The translations under genes and the position numbers were made by a program. Positions 15,256-19,909 of a stretch of DNA of 22,292 nucleotides are shown piece by piece. The notes beneath the pieces were generated by a model. It was not told where the DNA came from, did not search any database, and was given only the letters and a program-made list of their open reading frames with translations. Within the stretch, counting starts at the first letter, position 1. Each line of letters begins with the position of its first letter. Source of the DNA: Prevotellaceae bacterium UBA4336. Its GTDB lineage: Bacteria > Bacteroidota > Bacteroidia > Bacteroidales > Bacteroidaceae. Where the stretch lies: NCBI GenBank assembly GCA_002394305.1, contig DGTM01000052.1:1-22292 (forward strand), given 5' to 3'.

Positions 15256-15782
15256 AAGCCGTCAATCATTTCTTGGAAACTTTTCCAGGACAAGGCTCTG
15301 CCTGCTTTTGTCGGGTAGTTTACATCTTCCTGTCCCCAAATCCATTTATATGCTTTGATGAGGGCTTCTGGCGCTTCTCCTGTTTGAAAGTTCAAACTTC
15401 TGATATCACTAATAAAGTCTTCTGGCTCCTCGCCGTTATATGTTTTCTTCAGAAAATCTAATAACTTAGTTCCTTGAATTTTATCCTCAGATAATTTTGC
15501 CTTGACATCTTCAATGATTTGGTCGTGTGAGATTTGCCAGAGGGAATTATCTGACGGGTCAAAAATAAACACCTGTATGTCCTCTTTGTAAGGCTGTCCG
15601 TATGCCCTCTTTCCGCCAGGCTTGGTGATGACAATCCTTCGTCCGTCGTCAAGTTGTTCCACCTCGTAGCCTCTATACTCAACGTCAATGATAGCTTGCG
15701 CAAAAGCCTTACGCACCATATTCCTAATGTGTAATTTCTTCAAGTCGATGGAGTGATTGTATTTGTTCTTTATTGTAGCCAT
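15252..15782 (-). CDS. Unrecognised 176-aa protein inside the DpnII-type operon
   Basis: I do not recognise a family. The protein has 176 residues and is soluble, with no signal or membrane segment. The N-terminal third is basic (MATIKNKYNHSIDLKKLHIR) with a helix, VRKAFAQAIIDVEYRGYEV. The middle is strand-rich (RRIVITKPGGKRAYGQ, then DIQVFIFDPSDNSLWQISHD). The C-terminal half is helical. The IVITKPGG and QVFIFD strands could form a small alpha/beta core. It lies between the endonuclease (gap 19 bases) and the second methylase (4-base overlap), a position no gene holds in the classic dpnM-dpnA-dpnB order. The tight packing suggests a job with the system, for example as a DNA-binding or control subunit, which is inference. 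Confidence 0.75.
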   Translation of the reverse strand: MATIKNKYNHSIDLKKLHIRNMVRKAFAQAIIDVEYRGYEVEQLDDGRRIVITKPGGKRAYGQPYKEDIQVFIFDPSDNSLWQISHDQIIEDVKAKLSEDKIQGTKLLDFLKKTYNGEEPEDFISDIRSLNFQTGEAPEALIKAYKWIWGQEDVNYPTKAGRALSWKSFQEMIDGL

Positions 15783-15801
15783 GATTTACTGCTCTTTACG
15801 T

Positions 15802-16641
15802 TTATGCATTTTCCAATCCGTCAAGAAACCCTCGGAGTGTCGAGAGGTTATAGACGCTCGGAATCGTGTAGTATGCTTCCTGCAATTTGTTCTTGGCGCT
15901 CTCCCAGCCTTTGCCGTCGGTGACCCACAGAAACTCGAAGCCATCAACGGCATTGATTTTCGGGGCAAGTTCGGTGAAGGAACGTGCGGTTTCATTGAGT
16001 TTGGAACCGCCGCCGCTGTAGAAATTCACCTCGGCGAGGTAGGTCTTTTCCTTTGCTTCAATCACGAAGTCGAAACGTTTCTTGTCGGTGCCGAGGGCTT
16101 TAGTGATAGCAGGCCATTCGCTTGAATAGACTTCTTTGCGATACTTCAATCCGCTACCCTTGATGATAAGTTCTACGGTGTCCTCCATCGCGTCACCGCT
16201 GCGGTTCTTGCGGGCATTGGAGTCGAGACCGACTTCCACGCCGAAGACATAATCAACGAGATTCTTGACGTTCTTATCCTTGAAAATTTTTGCAAGGCCT
16301 GTACCTACGATAAAGTTCATCACCCCGTCAAGTGTTGTGAGATAGCTTTCGATCAGAACGAACTCGGCATCGGCATTGATGACCTTCTTCTTGTCGCGCT
16401 TGCGGCATGCGATGAGAATTTGCAAAACGTCGAAGACCCGCTTGTCGTTGTTCCAAAGTTCCGTGACAGCTGCCCGCAAATCTTCCTTGCCGAGCAGATA
16501 GTTGAGGGTGTTCAGCTTGATTTCGATTTTGGACACGTTAGTCTTGACCTTATGAAAGTCAGTCCAGTAACTCAATGTAGCATTAGTTTCGGAAAGTTGG
16601 GACATAAAGGTCTTGAACTCCGCTTCTGTATGTGCGCTCAT
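15802..16641 (-). CDS. Type II restriction endonuclease, DpnII/MboI family (GATC)
   Basis: The protein has 279 residues, the usual size for DpnII-family endonucleases, which cut unmethylated GATC. The PD-(D/E)xK-type centre is visible: RFDFVIEAK (189-197) followed by LAEVNFYSGGGSKLNE (202-217), giving Asp191 and Glu204 as likely metal ligands. The family signature YLxEVNxYSGGGSKLNE is nearly intact. An upstream helix block (LLGKEDLRAAVTELW and DVLQILIACR) and MNFIVGTGLAKIFKDK also match the family. It begins 3 bases after the adenine methylase stop, so the methylase is made first. No frameshift or loss of key residues is seen, so it is probably active. Confidence 0.92.
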   Translation of the reverse strand: MSAHTEAEFKTFMSQLSETNATLSYWTDFHKVKTNVSKIEIKLNTLNYLLGKEDLRAAVTELWNNDKRVFDVLQILIACRKRDKKKVINADAEFVLIESYLTTLDGVMNFIVGTGLAKIFKDKNVKNLVDYVFGVEVGLDSNARKNRSGDAMEDTVELIIKGSGLKYRKEVYSSEWPAITKALGTDKKRFDFVIEAKEKTYLAEVNFYSGGGSKLNETARSFTELAPKINAVDGFEFLWVTDGKGWESAKNKLQEAYYTIPSVYNLSTLRGFLDGLENA

Positions 16642-16644
16642 AAT

Positions 16645-17613
16645 TTACAATGCGAGTTTATAATGGTTTTCGATTATTTCTTTCTGGGGCTTCGACGTAT
16701 AGTTTCTGATGAGAAGTTCTGTCAGTTTTCCGCGCTTGCTGGCGTTGGCGTTTACCATGCGCGAGGCATAGACGCGCTGGATGTCGAAGCCCTCGTAGAT
16801 GTCTTCAAAGAACGTATCTAGGGGATTCTTGGCCGAGCAATCGGAGTTTGATAGCATCCAGCAGACGTTCCCTTTACGGTCTAGCATTCGACAGAAATCG
16901 GCGAGATCTCGCTGACAGTCATCGTTGAAGTCATCCTTGACGTAACGGTTGAAACTTGAGGTTGCGCTTAGAGGACGGTAAGGCGGGTCGAAGTAGAAAA
17001 AGGTCAAGCCTGTTTTATTGATGGCCTTGGCCGTATCCTTGAAATCCTCATTGAGAATTTGCACATCAAAGCGGTTCAGTAACTCGCTATCTGCGTATAT
17101 AACTTCCTCATTGCAAATGGTCGGGTTTGCATATCGCCCGAAAGGAACATTGAATTTTCCTTTGGTGTTTTCACGGTAAAGGCCGTTGAAACATGTGCGG
17201 TTAAGAAAGATTAAGATAGCGGATTTATCAAGGCTGCTTAATACTTCCTCGTTGAAGCGTCGGCGCATTTCGAGGTAGAAATTCTTTCGCTCATCCTCCG
17301 TTGTGATGTTAAGATACTGTTGTTCGATGTGTTTTAGACGATAGACAAGCCCTTCCGGTTTCTGCTTGATGACTCTGTAGGCTTCCGTCAGATTACGGTT
17401 GATGTCGTTGATGACCACGCGCTTGATGTTGACAAAGTGCTGCAGTATGAAAAATAGCATTGCCCCGCCGCCGACAAAAGGTTCAACGTAGGTAAAGTCC
17501 TCGTTGTATAAGTCGCTTGGTAGTTGGTTCTCCAATTGCTGGAGAAGTTGACCTTTCCCTCCAACCCACTTAATAAACGGTTTTGCCAGTTCTTTCGTAT
17601 TTAAATGTATCAT
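16645..17613 (-). CDS. D12-class (alpha) adenine-specific DNA methyltransferase, Dam/DpnM-like
   Basis: The protein has 322 residues and protects GATC by N6-adenine methylation. Diagnostic motifs of the D12/Dam class are KPFIKWVGGKGQLL (11-24), SAM-binding VEPFVGGGAMLF (43-54), DINRNLTEAYRVIK (70-83), CFNGLYRENTKGKFNVPFG (141-159) and catalytic DPPYRPLS (209-216). This is the first of the two methylases in the operon. It starts 46 bases after the regulator gene and stops 3 bases before the endonuclease, the order expected if protection must precede cutting. GC content is visibly lower than in the flanking core genes, suggesting acquisition of the whole cluster by transfer. Confidence 0.93.
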   Translation of the reverse strand: MIHLNTKELAKPFIKWVGGKGQLLQQLENQLPSDLYNEDFTYVEPFVGGGAMLFFILQHFVNIKRVVINDINRNLTEAYRVIKQKPEGLVYRLKHIEQQYLNITTEDERKNFYLEMRRRFNEEVLSSLDKSAILIFLNRTCFNGLYRENTKGKFNVPFGRYANPTICNEEVIYADSELLNRFDVQILNEDFKDTAKAINKTGLTFFYFDPPYRPLSATSSFNRYVKDDFNDDCQRDLADFCRMLDRKGNVCWMLSNSDCSAKNPLDTFFEDIYEGFDIQRVYASRMVNANASKRGKLTELLIRNYTSKPQKEIIENHYKLAL

Positions 17614-17659
17614 GTATGATATCAGTATTTGACTTACTCACTAACTCAAAAAAGCCAGG

Positions 17660-17995
17660 CTATTCTGTTCTTGGCAATTCATCCACGCTCACCTCTAACA
17701 TTTTTGCTATCAGGATTAGCATATAAACATTAGGGTGCATCTTGTTCGTGACCCATTTAGAGACCACAATAGGACCCTTACCTACAAGTTCCGCAAATTG
17801 TTTATTCGTCATATTCTTCTCTGCTAAGACAACGCGAATTCTATTAATATGTTTACGCTCTATATCTCCAGTATTGTAACTTGGGTACAAATATACAAAA
17901 TATTCCTTATATTCATTGAAATTAAAGAAGAAATGTGGCTGTCTTGTATCAAAAACAGATATATTTGTCAATAATTCGCCCTGTGTCTTCGTCAA
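17660..17995 (-). CDS. Helix-turn-helix (Xre-type) regulator of the restriction-modification operon
   Basis: The conserved part is a 60-residue Cro/C1-type helix-turn-helix: NRIRVVLAEKNMTNKQFAEL, then VGKGPIVVSKWVTN, then LILIAKMLEVSVDELPRTE. This matches short HTH proteins that often precede Bacteroidota restriction-modification genes and probably controls timing of expression. The coordinates give the longest ATG frame (111 codons). The first 49 codons look non-coding, and a perfect -7 box (TATATTTG) lies inside them at 17888-17895. The family usually starts at the residue before Asn51 (typically MNRIK). Here that codon is ATT at 17846-17848, so the real start may be a non-standard ATT, giving 62 residues. 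There is no ATG, GTG or TTG between the promoter and the HTH. An alternative is that the longer form is real and made from another promoter. Confidence 0.75.
   Translation of the reverse strand: MTKTQGELLTNISVFDTRQPHFFFNFNEYKEYFVYLYPSYNTGDIERKHINRIRVVLAEKNMTNKQFAELVGKGPIVVSKWVTNKMHPNVYMLILIAKMLEVSVDELPRTE
17888..17895 (-). promoter_or_regulatory. -7 box of the restriction-modification operon
   Basis: The minus strand reads TATATTTG, an exact TAnnTTTG match in an A/T-rich setting. Upstream TTTC at 22 bases is a weak -33 candidate. Transcription from here would begin inside the longest reading of the regulator gene. Confidence 0.6.
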
Positions 17996-18199
17996 ATCAT
18001 TTAATTTTACGTCATAGTAATGGTACGTTTACCAAACTATTGGGAATTTCTGTGCATATTTCATGTGTTTTTCGACGAGTGAAGCTCGAGTCTCAGTCAG
18101 CAAATGCAGTAACTGAAGTAACAGTTGGCTAACAGAACAGGCTCAACATTCTTTCCAATCCGAAAGAATGCCAAAAGCATAAATGACCGCAACAGACGA

Positions 18200-18282
18200 C
18201 AACGGATTTCACAGACTGGCGGATTATCTGAGATACTGAACATCAGCATACTCCGAATCCGTCAAATCTGTGGAATCCGTTG
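18200..18282 (+). repeat. Inverted repeat element with 27-base arms
   Basis: The left arm 18200-18226 (starting CAACGGATTTCACAGA) is complementary to the right arm 18256-18282 (ending CTGTGGAATCCGTTG) at most positions, around a 29-base loop. No coding capacity and no transposase nearby. It resembles intergenic REP/MITE-type elements of Bacteroidales with CAACGGATT ends. Confidence 0.75.
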
Positions 18283-18412
18283 TTATATTCAAGATTCAGA
18301 ATGTGGTTAAGCAGACAGTTGAAGGACAAGACAAAGGGAAACCTCACGGTGGGAACGGACACATGAGGATAAACTACGAAGTGAAGCGTAGGTGAGGCTG
18401 TGCTGGGCGATG

Positions 18413-18480
18413 CCAGTACCACTGCGGGAAAACTCCAGTACCACCGCGTGGAAACTCCAGTACCACCGCGGTGGTACTGG
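18413..18480 (+). repeat. 22-bp tandem repeat ending in a perfect 24-bp palindrome
   Basis: Units CCAGTACCAC(T/C)GCG start at 18413, 18435 and 18457, a 22-base period. The third copy runs into its own inverted form, so 18457-18480 is a perfect 24-base palindrome centred on CCGCGG. No spacers are present, so this is not a CRISPR array. It lies 61 bases beyond the stop of the ATPase gene and could fold into a strong hairpin that ends transcripts from either side. Confidence 0.8.
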
Positions 18481-18540
18481 GGATAACAAATAATTAACCT
18501 CCGAAGGAGCTCCCAACTTTTCTGAGCGCAAACGCAACGA

Positions 18541-19686
18541 TTACAATCCTTTCTCCCAGAGTTGTTTGAAGAAGTCGGTAACGTGGAGGCACTCGATGCC
18601 GTCGGTGACGCGGTTGATGACATCAAGCGACACGATGATTCTGCGACTCTTGGGGTATTCGTCAGCAAAGGTTTTCAGTCCCTTCAGGTGGCGCGGCAAG
18701 ACTTCCTCCACTGATTTGATTTCGATAGCGACCCTGCCATCACCCAGCACAGCATCCACCTCGATACCGGTATAGGTGCGCCAATAGGACAATTCCTCCT
18801 CGGAGTGCGTGTAGTGCTGCCATGCCACGAGCTCCTGAATGACAAGGTGCTCGAAGGCATGGCCGTAGTCAGTCGTACCTCTAACCAGTTCCTTACGATG
18901 CAGGAGGTGATTGGTTATGCCGATGTCGAAATAATAGAATCGGGGAGCTTGCACCAGGCGCCGCTTCATCACCTTTCGGAAGGCTGGTATGCGGTAGCCT
19001 ATCAGTGTATCCTCCAGAATGTCGAAATAGGAGCTGACGGTGGAGGCACTCACCCCGCAGTCCTGGGCGATATTGTTGTTGTTCACCATCTCGCCATCGG
19101 TCAGGGCCGCTACTTCCAGAAAGCGCTGAAAGGCTCCGAGATTCCTGACCAGAGCCTCCTCGCGAATTTCTTCTTTCAGATATACCTCTATATAGGCGGC
19201 AAGTTGCCGGGCCGGGTTCTTTGCCAGATAGTGGGAGGGGAGCATGCCATAGTTGACGGCCCGGTCAATGTCGAAGTCTGGAATTTCCTTGCTGACCAAC
19301 GGATACAAGTACACGGGCAGGGCTCGGCCTCCAAGGGTGTTCTTGCCTTTACGCTTCAATTTCCGTGCACTTGAGCCGCAGAGGATGAAGACTATGCCGC
19401 ACTCGGAGATGAGGCGATGTACCTCGCTCAGCAGTTCGGGTACTTCCGGTATTTCGTCGATGATGACCAGTGTACCCTCTGCCTTGTCGTGCAGCATTTC
19501 ATACACTAAAGACGGCCTGCGCCTGAAACGGCTTTTCAGACTTGTGTCGAGCAGGTCGATATAGATGGCGTCGGGGAACTGCATACGCAAGGCTGTCGAT
19601 TTCCCTGTTTGGCGAGCCCCGAAGAGGAAGATGCTGCCATCTAATTCTCTGTCTATTCGTAAAATACGTTCAAGCATAAAGTGCAT
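18541..19686 (-). CDS. AAA ATPase with DUF4143 domain
   Basis: The protein has 381 residues. An N-terminal AAA_14 domain has Walker A GARQTGKST (23-31), Walker B TLVIIDEIPE (72-81), an ILCGSSARKL sensor (101-110) and the LGGRA segment (118-122). A winged-helix-like part follows (IAQDCGVSASTVSSYFDILE). The DUF4143 domain ends the protein, with YYFDIGITNHL, FEHLVIQELVAW and a nuclease-like EVDAVLGDGRVAIEIK. This family is abundant in anaerobes and its function is not established. Some members are linked to mobile elements or toxin-antitoxin-like loci. The start ATG at 19686 has a GGGAG ribosome site 8 bases upstream. A later ATG three codons in is less well placed. It has its own promoter and leader hairpin. 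Confidence 0.9.
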   Translation of the reverse strand: MHFMLERILRIDRELDGSIFLFGARQTGKSTALRMQFPDAIYIDLLDTSLKSRFRRRPSLVYEMLHDKAEGTLVIIDEIPEVPELLSEVHRLISECGIVFILCGSSARKLKRKGKNTLGGRALPVYLYPLVSKEIPDFDIDRAVNYGMLPSHYLAKNPARQLAAYIEVYLKEEIREEALVRNLGAFQRFLEVAALTDGEMVNNNNIAQDCGVSASTVSSYFDILEDTLIGYRIPAFRKVMKRRLVQAPRFYYFDIGITNHLLHRKELVRGTTDYGHAFEHLVIQELVAWQHYTHSEEELSYWRTYTGIEVDAVLGDGRVAIEIKSVEEVLPRHLKGLKTFADEYPKSRRIIVSLDVINRVTDGIECLHVTDFFKQLWEKGL

Positions 19687-19700
19687 ATTAAAGACTCCCT

Positions 19701-19729
19701 ACTTGTGATTTTCAATCAAAATCACAAGT
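19701..19729 (-). promoter_or_regulatory. Perfect inverted repeat in the leader of the DUF4143 ATPase gene
   Basis: ACTTGTGATTTT (19701-19712) and its exact complement (19718-19729) flank the 5-base loop CAATC. The element is 15 bases upstream of the start codon, within the predicted leader. GATTTTCAATCA occurs here (19707-19718) and again at 19739-19750, 32 bases away. It could be an operator, an autoregulatory RNA hairpin or a repeat copy. Confidence 0.65.
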
Positions 19730-19760
19730 GCTGCTGTGGATTTTCAATCATTTTCGATGG

Positions 19761-19791
19761 CAAAGATACGATAAAATCTTCTTCCCTGCAA
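19761..19791 (-). promoter_or_regulatory. Promoter of the DUF4143 ATPase gene
   Basis: On the minus strand TTG (19789-19791), a 20-base spacer and TATCTTTG (19761-19768) form a near-ideal Bacteroidota promoter. The leader to the ATG would be about 70 bases and includes the perfect hairpin. Confidence 0.7.
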
Positions 19792-19828
19792 GCGAAAAGG
19801 AGAAAAACAGAACGTTAGGTGACCGATA

Positions 19829-19909
19829 TGCACTTTTACGCCGTGAGGGGCTTGATGCACTTTTACGCCGTGAGGGGCTTGATGCACTTTTATGCGGTGA
19901 GTAGCTCGA
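19829..19909 (-). repeat. 27-bp tandem repeat overlapping the 3' end of alaS
   Basis: Two identical 27-base copies (19829-19855 and 19856-19882; TGCACTTTTACGCCGTGAGG then GGCTTGA) are followed by a diverged third copy (19883-19909) that contains the last six codons of alaS and its TAA stop. The gene's tail appears to have been duplicated beyond the stop. Confidence 0.8.

Larger units (their letters stand above)
17996..18540. other. Gene-free repeat-rich interval upstream of the restriction-modification operon
   Basis: No supported gene is present. The interval contains a 9-bp hairpin (CATTCTTTC at 18147-18155 with GAAAGAATG at 18162-18170), the long inverted repeat at 18200-18282 and a 22-bp tandem repeat ending in a palindrome at 18413-18480, listed separately. 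Frames on both strands here are short and lack features. Confidence 0.65.
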
